Assembly: GCA_949317995.1 (NCBI GenBank)
Contig: OX439035.1
Location: 77,336,394 to 77,400,393, forward strand
Length of the DNA: 64,000 bases
Direction of reading: 5' to 3'
Source of the DNA: Acholoe squamosa
Lineage: Eukaryota; Annelida; Polychaeta; Phyllodocida; Polynoidae
Below, in pieces: positions 1 to 12,960 of the stretch (positions are counted from its first letter, which is position 1; each line of letters starts with the position of its first letter). The notes beneath the pieces were generated by a model. It did not search any database and had not been told where the DNA came from. It worked only from the letters and a program-made list of their open reading frames with translations. A program made the translations under genes and the position numbers.

Positions 1-625
1 GGCAATTGTTCAGAAATACACTATAGACCAGATTTCCCTCTATGTTCCTATGTCTGTCAGAAACCCTCTTTAATCTAATGTGGTTCTGTGCGGCAGTTTC
101 CATATATATGAATGTGTTATTGACTAAAGTCAATAACACAATTATGGGTGCATTGGTGGCATTGAGTACATGAGGGCTATACTTGGTTATTGTTGGGGGC
201 ATTGCGTGCAGGCAATACACAGCAGAGGCTGGGTAAACAGCCATAACTCGACCACCTACCACCAGTTATTCAGTGCCATTTAGGGCCATCTAGTGCTAGA
301 AAAGCAATGGTCAACTCAAGGGTAGTTGGACTGTCCGATTTTGTGTGCAATCGACCTCCCATGTGAATGCAATGGAAGAGGCTAGAGCCTCTTCCAATAA
401 AAAGAACCCAATCTGAGACATTCTTTCGAGGTTATGAAGTTATGGTGATCCTGTGTCTAAGCCATCCAACACAGTGGCGGATCCAGGATCTGGAAAAGGA
501 TCGGGCGGGGCCCTAAAGGAGGGGGCGCACCCCCTATTTTTGAGCAAACTTTGGGGTCCAAAATATCTTGGGCCTCCCTAGCCCACTTAAAAGGGTCTTT
601 ATCTCCTCTTTACTATCCCCTCAGG

Positions 626-771
626 ATGTGTGTGGTGCACATATGTGCGGGCACTGACACATCCTCTGTGAAATTGTGTAATGTAGTTCTTGCCATGAAT
701 ATGACCTTAGCTGTCGAAATGGCGTTAAACATCTATTACTCACTCACTCACTCACTCCAAAATATCTAACT
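626..771 (+). repeat. SINE/LINE-like 3' tail ending in CTCA repeats
   Basis: The segment ends in a block reading CATGAATATGACCTTAGC, then AAATGGCGTTAAACATC, then a short tandem CTCA repeat (about 742-765). A related block, without the tail, is seen at about 4318-4437 and again at about 46490-46560. A shared 3' end followed by a short tandem repeat is typical of non-LTR retrotransposons or the SINEs that use their machinery. I cannot name the family. Confidence 0.5.
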
Positions 772-1468
772 AAACTCTTAAGTACTGGGAAAAATCCGCC
801 AGTGCAACATTATATGCAAGAATTCTAAATACGGCAAATATTTTGCTGCAAGTTTCGTTTCTAATGATGTATGACCACGTACAGGCAAAATCTTTTAAGC
901 TCAAAGTTTAAATGTCTTCAAAAAAGCTTGGGGAAAAAAAGAAGCTTGGAATAGGTACCACATGATCTGGATCACGTATTTCAATCAAGCTTCACGTACA
1001 TTTTGTTGTTTCAATCATAAAGGGATGAAAGTCACTGAGGCAAAATATCCCTGAAATGCTCAAAAGGAACCCACCTAAATACAGATTTTGAATATGAATG
1101 TAGAGGGCTTTGGAACTTGAAAATCCCTTAAATCAGAGAAATCCCTGAATACTTCACCGGAGGTTGGACCAATTGTTCCATGAGTTTGTTAGTGACAACT
1201 TCTCGGTTAATCCATGTATTATACCTTATCATTAGATCAGCCCAAGCTGGTGTCTGGTTTTGTTGTCTAAATAGCGGATATTTGACCTATCCCATGTGAC
1301 TGGGACATCGGTTGTGTAGAGGCCTGGATACAACATAGCCTGAAGGTAACTGTGTGTGTCTGTGAATGGGTGAGTGTGGTGTACTACCGGGGATGTCTAT
1401 AGAGATCAGGTAGCTATAGCACTAGACTGGCAGAAGCCACATAGATACTTTAACAATTTCTTGGATTT

Positions 1469-1880
1469 AACCCTTTTAAGCCCGCTGATGCAGGAGTGCA
1501 TCATGCCCATTGGTTGTCATGATGCACCAAGTGCTGGCGAGACTGCTCGTCACCACTTCATTGGAGCATCATGCCGACCCTATACTATTCCGAGGTAGCA
1601 GGTTGTCACATGGGCGCCGCCATTGCTGGAGCTTGTTACCAGCAACTTCTACTGATAAGACTTATCAGATGGGTACCAGTTGGCCCCCAAAGGACCGCAG
1701 TGAATAGATTGGGGTTCTTTCATTGGCTAATAATTAAACCTGCTAAGTCCGTAGAGGGTTGATACATATACTCCCGGAGGGTCGGCATGATGCTCCAATG
1801 AAGTGCTGGCGAGCAGTCTCGTCAGCACTTTATTGGTGCATCATGATGACCAAGGGGCATGAGGCATCCTTAAAAGGTTA
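1469..1880. mobile_element. MITE with long imperfect inverted arms
   Basis: The left end reads TTAACCCTTTTAAG and the right end CTTAAAAGGTTAA. Inside, a block of about 100 bp with GCATCATG, CACTTCATTGGAGCATCATG and TGCTGGCGAG occurs on the left (about 1495-1575) and inverted on the right (about 1770-1860). The centre (about 1580-1710) matches a second partial copy at about 16513-16690: both contain GTAGCAGGTTGT-type sequence, TACCAGTTGGCCCCC and GGACCGCAGTGAATAG. It carries no transposase frame and is a non-autonomous DNA element. The family is not assigned. Confidence 0.6.
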
Positions 1881-2475
1881 AAATACCCTGATTTTACGGT
1901 ATGGGCCATTTCAGACGTGGGATATATACATCCAATGGACACAAAAAAAAAACTCCTCCACTTTCAAATCATATTTCATACAAACTTCCTCTATGGTATT
2001 GATAGCAACATTTTGTCATAGTCCGGTACGCATATTCCTTCCTCTATCTATGTGTGTGTGTGAGCAGATTTTAGTACAATGTTATCTAACCTACAATGGC
2101 CCACATACATGTGCACTATGTGCATGCTTATCGGTCCTCTGAGTTCCTTATCTTGGTATTATCCACTTTGGACATAATCATAGTTCTGGGAGTAACTCGC
2201 AGATAGTGAGTGCGATATGTACGTCTTATCGGCACAAAGAGCGTTTACAACCATTGCCACTTCGGAACATTGTCTTGATTATTATTATCTCTAATTGGTT
2301 TACTATCTCAGAATCTAACGGGTTTGGGGCAGATGATTTCTTTATTTTGTCATTACACAAACCATATCACATAATGTTGACAAATATAACTCTGTGGAGT
2401 AACTACTCTCCAGGTCCCTGTCTGTCTTGTAACTCATTCAGAGTCATCAATAGGGGAGAACGCAATTTGAATGGG

Positions 2476-2775
2476 GCCACCCTTAAAAATATTTTCGTTA
2501 CCTGTCCAGAGGCCTGGTGGATTTATTTTGTGAGAGTGGTAATTTTTTTTCCTGAGTTCTGAAAAACAATTTATTTTTTTGGTCCATCAGCACAAGAATC
2601 TAGGTTTCCAATCACTAAATCTTAGAACGTGATGGCAAATTCATGCCGTCCCCGCTTACAATGCTCATGACAAAGAAAAATATTTTTCTGAAAATTTTTT
2701 TTTTCCCTCCCTCCCTCATGGGTCTAAAAAATCCCACCCTCTGGACAGGAAACGGACATATTTTTAAGGGTGGCC
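2476..2775. mobile_element. Palindromic MITE, GGCCACCC ends
   Basis: The left arm GCCACCCTTAAAAATAT, followed by CCTGTCCAGAGG, is mirrored at the right end by CTCTGGACAGG and ATATTTTTAAGGGTGGC. The arms are about 45 bp and roughly 85-90% matched. The middle is T-rich filler. The outer flanks can be read as a TGG duplication, but that is short and could be chance. The open frame over the left arm has no recognisable protein content. Confidence 0.6.
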
Positions 2776-3179
2776 TGGAGAACATCAAGGTCAATCCCCA
2801 ATAGTGATACTAGGAAGCAGGCCTGGTTCTGGCTAACGGACCTCCACACTACTTACTGTATTTAGTACATGTATTCTGTTGCTCTAAGTTTGTTACACTG
2901 CCAATCTTCTTATTCGATAGTTTTCTTTATAGGCAGCAATCTGTCTTCCCTTTCAAATTTACTCAAGGCAATCTGCCTTCTCTTTCCACATTTATATCAT
3001 ATGAAGTAATTTGAGTCGGATCAGGACTCGGGCTTTATCTATTGTACTTTAACAGGTGAATATACATGTAAAAAGTCAAAAACATTATCTTACACGAGAA
3101 AGTAACAAAAGGGGACGGATACTTAAATTGACAGTAGCGATCATTAACTTGCAACGTTAGGTGAAGCACAGATAATGAC

Positions 3180-3416
3180 TACCGTAAACTCCCGCGTATA
3201 AGACGCGTCCTATACGCCAAACAAAATGCTGGGGAGTCTTATGGGATTTTTTCAAGTTGGGTGTGTGTCTTATACGAGGGGTAATTTTACTATAGAAATG
3301 TACTAATCTTACAAATTTCAGCCTTAAAATGTGCGTCTTATACGCGAAAATGCATGTGCTAATTTTGGGGTGCGTCTTATACGCGCAGCGCGTCTTCTAC
3401 GCGGGAGATTACGGTA
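3180..3416. mobile_element. TA-flanked MITE, CGCGTATAAG family
   Basis: The left end CCGTAAACTCCCGCGTATAA mirrors the right end TACGCGGGAGATTACGG, each flanked by TA. Inside are several copies of GTCTTATACG or its reverse. The TA duplication and roughly 20-bp inverted ends fit the Tc1/mariner-pogo group, by analogy. A second complete copy is at 9993-10277, and decayed relatives are at about 27905-28055, 40105-40185 and 42423-42585. Confidence 0.65.
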
Positions 3417-4431
3417 CTTTAAATAATGGTACACAAATACAGTTGCATGGCGATACGCTTAGGATGCCCAAAGTACCGGACAGAGCTTAGCAGGCCGTCC
3501 ATTTATGATTCACCACCTCTTATTATGGAAGCCAAGCCACAGTTTTAATTTAAACAGGGGTCCTACCACATGCCAAATAGCAAACTGAGTGTGTCATATA
3601 TAACAAGGCATCTTGAGGACGCGGGTCATGGCAGGAGGTTATATTGACATTGCACCTTTACTGCCTTGGTACACTATACGGGTCAACCGTGAGCTCTTAG
3701 GGTCATATGTACATGTGGGTGATAATATGGGGGAGGGGCTGGAACAGATACTGATTAATACCTTATAGGTCCGCACAATGTTATGATGTACTACGCCCTG
3801 GGATGTTAGGATGCACGAATGTAGCCGTAGCGAGAAACGCTAAACGTGCTAATGTTACAAGTGGTCGATACACTCAAGGGTCCAAATGATGCAGCAAGGC
3901 GATATCGATCAGATTTTTACTTATTGGATTGGTGCATTAGGATACCAGACATGGCCTGGAGTCAAGATGCCATCTTTAAAGGGTTAGCTAAGTGTGCAAT
4001 AACAAGGTGTAACAGTCACCGTCCACTAGTCATGTATGGTTATTGCACAGCTCACCACACATGGGGCTACACTACTGTGTGTCGCTCCAGGTTCACTTTA
4101 TTCCTGGGACATTATTGTATTGATTGTTAGAGCGGTGAGAGAGAAAGAGCTTCTTTAATCTATTTCCGTACTTAGATACGTGCAGAAATGGCCGTGGGAA
4201 GGGTGTGCTACAATGTGTTTCAGAATGGTGGTGTTGAAGAAACGGGGAAGGGGAAAGGACCCAGACATAGGAGGCTTTAGTTGTCTTTAGTTGTTTTGAA
4301 TCCCCCTTGCACGTGTCTGGTTTCATATATTTGCACACACTGACACATGTATTCGTCTTCACAACTGATGCGTAATATAGTTTTCTCATTATGAATATTA
4401 CCTTACCTGTTAAAATGGCGCTAAACAACAA

Positions 4432-5265
4432 TTGCTGACGGAATTCCCATTTCAATATGAATCGTATCACCTCCTGTCTTCCTCCATCCCTTATCACTCA
4501 CCGCCATCACCAGCTGCTAACCACTCCCTCCCTCATTCCATCCCTTATCTCCCTACCTCAACCTCCAGCTATCAACTAGTCCCTCCCTATTTCCATCCCT
4601 CACCACCCTACTTCAACCTCCAGCTGCCAACCAACCACTCCCTGCCTTGCTACACCCCTTATCATCCATCTCCAGCTGCCAATCACTCCTTCCATTCCTT
4701 ATAGACCTACTTCAATCTCCAGCTACCAACCACTCCTCCCCTCCCTTATAAATCTATCTTAACCTCCTGCTGCCAACCACTCCCTCCACCATTCCATCCC
4801 TTATCTTCCTACCTTAACATCCAGCTATCAACAAGAGCCTCCCTCCACCTCCAGCTACCAAACAACCACCCCATGCCTTCCTCCATTCCATATCATCTGT
4901 CTCCAGGTGTCAACCACTCCTTCCCTCATTCCACTCCTTATAAACCTACCTCAACCTCCAGCTGTCAACCACTCCTTCCCTCATTCCACTCCTTATGAAC
5001 CTACCTCAACCTCCAGCTGTCAACCACTCCTTCCCTCATTCCACTCATTATAAACCTACTTCAACCTCCAGCAGTCAACCACATCTTCCCTCTTTTCATC
5101 CCTTATAAACCTACTTCAACTTCCAGCTGTCTACCACTTCTTCCCTCTTACCATCCCTTATAAACCTACTTCAACCTCCAGCTGTCATTCACCCCTTCCC
5201 TCCTTCCATCCTTATGAACCTACCTCAACCTCCAGATGCCAACTACTCCCTGCCTCCCTTATTAC
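4432..5265 (+). repeat. 55-bp-period pyrimidine-rich minisatellite
   Basis: About 15 imperfect units built on CCTCCAGCTGTCAACCACTC, then TTCCCTCATTCCA, then CTTATAAACCTACCTCAA. The best preserved units start at about 4921, 4976 and 5031, giving a 55-bp period; units at the edges are more diverged. The array lies in an intron of the minus-strand RALGAPA gene, so its transcript is purine-rich. The open frame across it (4432-4704) is a repeat artefact. Confidence 0.85.
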
Positions 5266-5743
5266 TCAACTACCAGTGACTGCTTTCAAATTTCACTCAG
5301 ATTCTATCCAGCACAAATCATTCCCCAGGTACCACACAGGTCGTTAATTTTCGTTTAATGTCCCCTTTGCCTCCCGTTTTAGTTACGAATTGTAATTAGT
5401 TCCAAAGATTAATGACGCTTTATTTTTAAGGCAAATGACTAGTTTTGAAATTTGCCTTTGTTTCGCTGGTGGGACATCCAGCTGTATTGTGTAAATGCTA
5501 TCTAAAATGCAGTCCCTGTAGTGTTCTCCCAGAGAATAATTATCTGTTATTCAACTCTGCACATGTTTTAGGTAGCATGTGGTTAGAAATGACACCTATG
5601 AATGAGGTCTATTTCCACTGTCAGACACGTCAAACCTGCAAAATAGATCACTGCCTCTAAGGTGTCAAGAACCTACCAGTAGTTTTGCTTTCCCTCTTTT
5701 TTACTGTGTGTAAACCAATTTTCTATATGTGTTAAGTACGTAC

Positions 5744-8700
5744 CTCAAAGATGTAAAGAACCATTTCCAACTCCTCTCTGTGAGCCTTGTTTGCTGAAAA
5801 GAAAAGAAATACAAATTTACAATTACCGTTTAGAAAAGGGCGCCTTAAAAAGATTTGTATTCCCTTTACAGTAAAATGCACATCAGTTCCCACAAGCCAA
5901 CCTAAGTGTGTCTCCACGTTAAAAAAAAAAGAGATTATTTCCCAATGGCCACTTTCTGCAATTTTATTAATCTTCTAAGAGGTAAGAGGATCCATCATAT
6001 TTCCACTGCCCCTAGGGTGTAGCCTGTAGGTAAAGCACACTAATTTTGACTGGTAGAGAGACCTTGAAGTGAAGGTAACGGGACACCGAGTGTGGGATCC
6101 ACGGCCGAGCCAGATTGATTAAGCCCCAATCGGTGCACGCAGCGCCCAAAGTGGCCCATATTACAGAGATAGGCAGACTTGGTAATCCTCTGTGTACACT
6201 AGGGGCGGGCAGGAAGGGAGATGGGACTTAGGCCCAATGACAGACGTGTGGGCCGACTTAGGTATATTTAACTGGTAATCAGAACCCAGACATGGAGGGG
6301 TAGTCGGATGGGGATGAAGCAGTCAACATGTTTATTGTCTCTAAGAGGAGATATCACATGCCAATGACACAATCACGCTATTCGGTATTTTCTCTAAAAT
6401 AGGACAAAGTTTATAGAGCCAGAGGCTATCAATCCATTACCGACTTTGTAGAGCTCTACCACCCACCTAAAAACATTGCTCTTCCCCTTCATTCTAATTA
6501 CCAGTTAACATCATGAAGGAACATGACTTTTAACTGACAAAAAAAAATCGGATAATCTGTGGATCTCACAAGAAAATAGCCATCCACTCTTTAGCAGGAT
6601 TTGCACGCTTATCCCATAGAGTAACGGAAAACCAGGGGTGAAAGGGTTAATTGAGTCTGTAAAGGAAAAGTGTCTGTGCATCCTCACAAAGTCACATCAC
6701 TCTATATTAATATCAAGTCATTTTGACCTCCAAATTAGTCAAAATATTTCTGAACTGACTCAACCCCAAAATATCTTTTTAACTGACTTTGAAAGACAAA
6801 TGACGAGTGGGAACGCTGTTTGGGAATGCGCACACCCCATAGGGTCACCATAAAGCAGATAGGCAGCACAACTCTAGTGATGTATACCGGTATATGCAGT
6901 GCATCATGGTACCGAATGGGGCATGGCAAATAATAAGGTATTGCTGGTAATGCAAAGTGCAAAAGCTGCTGCGAGACTGTAATTGAAATGCCTTTGTCGG
7001 GTTTGAGGAATGGGGATACGCAGTAGTTCAGGTTGACAGATTTACCATAGCCATGGATTCACCTGAAGGTCAACTCTGAGTTCAGCTTATATATATATAC
7101 ATTTGGCCACACCCAAAAAAGGTCTGTTTCTGGTTGAGAGGACGAGGATTTTAAGACAGTACCCGGTAGCAGTGTTGCCGGAACCTTTTTCTGGGCGCAG
7201 GCCACTTTGGCCTGCGTATTAGCATCTTACCACGGGCCTGGGAAGCAATTTCAGAGTGGGTGGGACCAGGGGGTTTTCTGCAATTTTCTACCTCCCTTTG
7301 CTTGACCTTTTAGTTTTGACCTTTAGAGGAGTTGCCCCCCCCCCTGCTTTCCACGCCTATGCTTACGAAGGCCATTTCCCTTTGACGCAGGCCATATGAA
7401 TTCACATATTTTAAGGTACCTTTATAAACTTCATTATAAAGGTAGGCACTTTTGTTGTTTTTTTGGTTTAATTTATTTATTTTCTTTTACATACGTTAGT
7501 GAAGCACCTGCTCCATCTAGATCTAGTAGCTGTGTAGAGATTACTATAACACGTGTTCTGTTGTTCAAGGGTTTAATTAGATATTTCATCAATAAAAGCG
7601 TGGCCTTAGACATTGATCATACCCTAACCTCCTACATGTCTTACAGCTCATAAGATGCATATTTAAGCTAATCTGAAGGGAGATAAATGAGTAGATGGCA
7701 AATCAAAAAATGCTTACCTCGCTGTTTAAGGTCGGCCTCCACGCCAATGAACACATCGTAGAAGATGTAGTAGATGTGTGAGTAGTTGGTGTCAAAGAAA
7801 TGCTTAGCCTCCTGCACATCGTATGTCTCTGTATGAAATAGAAGAGTACAAAGTCAAACTTCTAATATCACCAGTCGCTTTTCTTTTTTTAGCGCCTCCC
7901 ACGCCGCGTAGCGGCGGTACCGCAAAGCGGTACGGGAGTGCGCTATGATGATTGCATTTGCCCAATGTGATGAGGTCTCACAATACAAAATTACTGAATA
8001 GAGAAATTGATAATTGTGAAATCTTCTTTATGTCTGCTTTTATGAGACATGTCATCAAACACTGGTATATCGACATTAACGGCGGGAGGCGTTTTTTTAC
8101 GCGGTCACAACCACATTTCTTGTTGTAAATCATTTTGTGTGATTATATGATCTAATCATGCATATATCTTATAGATTATTTGCTCAACATGGAAGGTCCA
8201 GGGCCTAAGTACAATTCAATTACAAATGCAAAGGTAGAAATATAACCTCATAGTGACGGGCATATTTTTCTGGTGTAAAAAGCTTTTTGAAACCTAACCG
8301 AATATGCTACCCTTAAAGAACTATAGCAGATTCTATTTGACTATAGAGCTTAATCCTCTTCTCCACTTGTACGTCTAGTTTTGGCTGTTTGTGGCCCTCA
8401 ACTTGGCAAAACAAATGTTCTTACGTGCATACACTTGTGACATAGAGTAATCGGGACCTAGAGTGCAACTAAGCAATTGGGCACTACAAATAAGACATGT
8501 ATGATATCAATGGTGTAAAATGTCTCCGACTGATTTGATTTTGCGGTAATCGGATTTTATTTTAGAAATTTGTTGAACATACAGTTGTTACGCTCATAGT
8601 ATTGTCTTGTCCATGTCTCAGATTGGGTTATTATGGATAATTCTTAACCATTTTCAACGGATATGTGGATACTGAAAACAAAGAGTCTGATATGATCTTG

Positions 8701-11700
8701 GTAAGAGATATTCAACAGTGAAAACTCTCAAAATAACGACATCTAAAAACTTTCTTTTCGTTATAATATCCATCATAAATTGCCTATACTTTGCATCATT
8801 GACTGGTCAAACTGAGCAACAGAAACAACCCAAAAACATACATGTTAGGCTGGAAGTGGTTTCTAGGCCACTGGTCGGAACAACCTGATTTGGACAGACT
8901 TCCCCCGCCCGTCACCGACACCACCCGGCTATGCCTCCTCCTGAACCCCTATCCCACTAAGCCGTGAGAACCACCTGTTCACTAAGGGCTGACCTCATAC
9001 TGGACATCATCCAATATGGTTCCTCTACATACCTACCTGTACCTGGCTACTGTGCGGCCATTAACTGACCTTGTATACCGGTACCTCTGGGTGCCTTATT
9101 TTACTGATGCCATAATGGTATGATGTGTATTCATTTTACGATTTGTTTAGGCAATGTGAGGTTTGGTTAGCCACTTTTATTGGGCTCTGTTTTCTTTTAA
9201 ATATCGGGCAGTATGCTATCTGCTAATAAGCAAAGCTTTATGGTAGCATATTACTAAATGTGACCAATCCTTACAAAGCGAGGGACAAGTCACAGGAAAA
9301 AAATATGAGCTAGTACCAGATTCGCAAAGAGGGCATTAAGAGCTTTCATTTGATATATTACACTTGTATATACGAATATGGGAAGTACCGTTTAAGCTGT
9401 TGCTGAAAGATATAACTCTGAAAACCTTAAACCAAGAAAATGCCTTGTAACTGCTCTGGTCCCATACTGACAAAAGTAATGAAATTCAGGTAAAGTCAAT
9501 CATTAACTACACATTGTCACAATAATCACACTGATAAACTGTGTTATCTCTGAACATACTGTTTTCATATTTGAGGGATTCAGGTTATATTCAAGTTAAC
9601 TGATTTCCCAGGAAAGGAGTTAAGAGGAGTTGGCCAGTTTTTAATGTGGCTGGCAGGGATAGAGTAAAAGTAATTAGAATTTCGCCATATTCTCACCAAA
9701 GTCTAAAAATGATTTGTACTTTTCATATGTGCAAAAATAATAGGGGGGTCCCAGGCATTTTTTTTTTAGATACAGAAGATTCAACCCTATATAGGATCAT
9801 ATAGTGATTTGTCACATAAACCCTTGGATTCATACCCAAAAGTAATCAAATTTTGTCAGGGCTTCTTCAGCACTAAGATATTAAGCATATCTTTGCAGTA
9901 GATGCAACATTGACATATAGTCCCAGGCATATTACTAATATTTTTGATGATTGAAATAATAAATGTAAGGATATGGTTAGAATAGTGACATCTACCGTAA
10001 TCTCCCGCGTATAAGGCGCATCTTTTACGGGGGGTTTTAGTTCTCATTGCATCCATAAGAGGGACTGCAAGACCTTTCTTTTGATATGTTACATGCCCCT
10101 TTAGCCATAATAGGATATATGGGGGCCCAGGAGGCCCAAGTTATACATAGGTCTTTGAATTTTGAAAATTCATTCAGTAGAACCAAAGTTATGAATTTTT
10201 CATTTTTTTGAGAATTTTCCAAAACTCTAGGTGCGACTTATACGCGGGCTGCGCTTTATACGTGGGAGATTACAGTAGGTTATACAGTCTTTTCTATGTG
10301 GTCACACACAGCAGTCCCCATGGCTCATGTGTAATGTCTCTGCCTTACTCACAGGAGATCCTGTGTTCAAATCCATGCCAAGCCTGCCTGTATTTTGCAC
10401 ATTTCACCTTTCCATAGAGTCAATGTACCACAGAGACCTCTAATGTTCAAATGATGAACTAACAATACCCGCCAGCCACCTTAAAGCTAGTATCTGCCAT
10501 TGTTTGTTCAAAAATTATGGCAAAAAAAAACAAAAAATCAGATTTTTGCAGAAAATAGTGCGGGCACAATCCATAGACAAAATAATTTTCAAAAAATGTT
10601 AAAATTTGTATTTCTGAAATTATGATGCGGGAAATCCATAGACCAACTATTTAATTTGGTGTGGCCTAAGGGTATAATTTAAGTATGGGGTAATATACAT
10701 TACTCAATACGCTGAATAGCTGAAACATGATGCTTAATAGATTAAATAGTGCAGAGTTGAGAGTAATCACTGTTATAAATGCACTTGTCTTGGTGGGCAT
10801 GCAGTGGCGAATCTATAGCTTAATTAACAGGTTTGTTTTTGCTATTTTATGTAACAAATTTTACCAAAACATAGTATCACATGGGGTAAGTAGCCTACTT
10901 AATAGCATAAATAGGGGGCACATTGGTGGGGTAGACATGTCATTAAATTTTTTATTCATTGCAGTGACTCATTCACTGTCAGTGTCACTGAGCCATTTGG
11001 GTAGCTATACTCCAGTGCTAACTAAACAGCAGGTTAGCGTTGGCAGTCAGTCCCCACTGGACACAGTAGCTGTGTCTAAATATGACCATTGTGGTTAAAT
11101 GGCTAACTCTGCGTATAATTAAAGAACATATACAGATTTATAGCATATCAATACTCATTGGTACCTACTTTGTTAAGTCCAAATATATGTTTTTAGGTAA
11201 CTCCAGGGTATTTTTAAGACCAGTGTGTGCTCTCTCATGTACCAATCCACTGTATGTATGGCAGCTTTGGTCAGTCTTGTTGGTTGGTGTTTACCAATTA
11301 TGAGCCCTCAATTGACACTTCAATCATGTCATGGCTGATTCAATGATTGCCTGGACCAATCAATGCCTCATACTCTGCTAGTCTCTGGGCTAGCACTGTA
11401 TAATTACCCTGTTCTAACCCTAGCCAGTTGTACCAAAACAACCCAACATGGCAGGTTATGATGAGGGAATACACACAGTCTGAACACAAAATGACCCAGG
11501 ATTAAACTTTAAAGTTTACATAGATTTTTGACAGGGCTATGTGATTGTGGTTTGATAGATCAGGCGTGAAGATGTAGTATTGTGTTGACTACAAAGAAAA
11601 ATTGTGACAATAGTCTAGTCTAGTGTTGGCTTCTGTGACTCAGTGACTGTCAGTGTCACTCACTGTGTTGACTGTTGTGCCAGCCCAAAACAACTTGTCC

Positions 11701-12735
11701 GGCGGGCGCTGACTCTTACCTAACGGGAGAGTCAGGCTTCCTGCATAGGGCTAATTTGTCAGGTGGCTGGAATTGTAGGACATAATTTTTTTATGTCAAT
11801 TTCCTCTTAAGGATGGCTTCCTAAGACATGTTTGTTGCCATTTTGTGAGAAACCTTTCATACGGGGGCCCAGATTATTTGGTTCTTGCAAATCTGTTAGC
11901 CTTCACATCAAGTTTAGCTGCCACAGTCGGCCATGATGGAAGTGGTTTCAGGTCTCACAACAGAGGTATTATTCATGAAATAATGTTATTCATGAGAATC
12001 TGCTTGGAGAGTGGAGATTGACTTTCTGTCTGACAGAAAATGCACCTGCTGATAGCTACCTGTTGCAACCCACACAGCATGTGCCAAACCTTGGAAAAGG
12101 GTGCGATCTAAAGGTTTCCAACAAAAGACACTCTTCCCACTCACAGACAGCAAAACTAAGGTGGTACTCTTGTCAATATTATAAGCTGATTGTTGGGGAT
12201 TTGTTTCTGTCAAATGTTATTCTTAGAAACTTGCTGTTTCTAGAGCACCTGCAAGTTTTAGATAGGGCAGTCCCAGCGACTCAGTCCTTAACTGAGTCGC
12301 GCACAGTGACTAAAAACAACCGACCAGTGCCAGTGGCAGGTCCGCCCCTCTTGATTTGAAGAGGCTCTTCACTTCAAGTTCAACCTGCTGTCAAACATGA
12401 AATCACTGTATACCCATGCCATGGTTACACTAAATTTAGCACACGACATAGGGTTTATATATACAAAAGAAATATTTGCATTGCGCTGGGAAATTCCACC
12501 CTTGTGGCCCAGATGAATACTTTTTAACAGTGGCAGTTCACTGAGATTGAGTCTGATCAGTGAGCAAGTTCAAGTTGTAAACTGACCGAGGGCCAGGCGA
12601 AGGTAGGGACCCACCCCAAAACAACTTACCTAGCACGACCCGCAGGTGTTTCAATCGGGTGACCGTGTCTTTCTTCGGGTCCAGCACCTTAACAGCTGAC
12701 TTTCTGACATCGCCATGGGGTCTGCGTCCAAACAT
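5744..12735 (-). CDS. RALGAPA1: Ral GTPase-activating protein subunit alpha, N-terminal exons (partial)
   Basis: The protein is the catalytic subunit of the RalGAP complex, which switches off RalA/RalB in the cytoplasm; the GAP domain is C-terminal and outside the window. Three coding exons are visible: 12630-12735, 7718-7828 and 5744-5793 (phases 1, 1, 0; 89 codons), all with GT-AG junctions. They encode [13 protein letters not shown], then [14 protein letters not shown], then [18 protein letters not shown], then [20 protein letters not shown] and ending LYIFE. This tracks the human RALGAPA1 N-terminus (MFSKKPHGDVKKS, SHIYYVFFENF, SQREELDAILFIFE) almost without gaps. The start ATG at 12735 matches the human start. 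It sits 6 nt after a CCTTTCAG sequence that could be an acceptor, so an upstream non-coding exon is possible. The assignment rests on remembered human sequence. Confidence 0.93.
9993..10277. mobile_element. TA-flanked MITE, CGCGTATAAG family, second copy
   Basis: The left end CCGTAATCTCCCGCGTATAA and the right end TATACGTGGGAGATTACAG are inverted and flanked by TA. It has the same architecture as 3180-3416, with GACTTATACGCGGG repeats near the right end. It lies in RALGAPA intron 1. Confidence 0.65.
10315..10395 (+). repeat. tRNA-derived SINE-like fragment
   Basis: TGGCTCATGTG (10321-10331) fits the pol III A-box consensus. GTTCAAATC (10365-10373) fits the B box, at a tRNA-like spacing. The intervening sequence does not fold into a convincing cloverleaf, so this is more likely a SINE head or tRNA fossil than a tRNA gene. 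Confidence 0.35.
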
Positions 12736-12960
12736 GGCCACCTGAAAGGATAATATTGCCCAATCCTAAATGTAATCCACATAGATTTGTAACATCGTTG
12801 ATAGCTCTTTTGCAGAACGTCGGAAATGCTCCAAAATGGCGCGTAAAGTATCATCTGCGCATGCTCCAAAATCTGACCATACGCAAATGATCGAGTCGGT
12901 GGGTGCACCTCTCGACAGTCGTTCCCGCCCATTTTTAAAATAAGCCCGAGAGACCTGATA
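12736..12960 (-). promoter_or_regulatory. Probable RALGAPA promoter / 5' UTR region
   Basis: Directly upstream of the RALGAPA start, the sequence is richer in CpG than its surroundings. It contains TGCGCATGC (12856-12864), resembling an NRF1 site, and AAAATGGCG (12833-12841), resembling a YY1 site. Such sites are common in TATA-less housekeeping promoters. The assignment is by position and motif only. Confidence 0.35.

Larger units (their letters stand above)
1..5743. other. Distal part of RALGAPA intron 3, repeat-filled
   Basis: This stretch lies downstream (minus strand) of the third RALGAPA coding exon and should be the start of its third intron. I looked for the next expected block of the protein (the region following LYIFE in human RALGAPA1) and saw none, so exon 4 is probably off the left edge. 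The interval holds a SINE/LINE-like tail near 626-771, inverted-repeat elements at 1469-1880, 2476-2775 and 3180-3416, and a minisatellite at 4432-5265. Short open frames here look like chance or repeat frames. Confidence 0.6.

Noticed and set aside
12538-12741. Longer RALGAPA exon 1 frame starting upstream at GTG and reading past the donor
   Set aside because: The upstream 'start' is GTG, and the tail after 12630 follows a strong GTAAGT donor; the ATG at 12735 matches the human start exactly.
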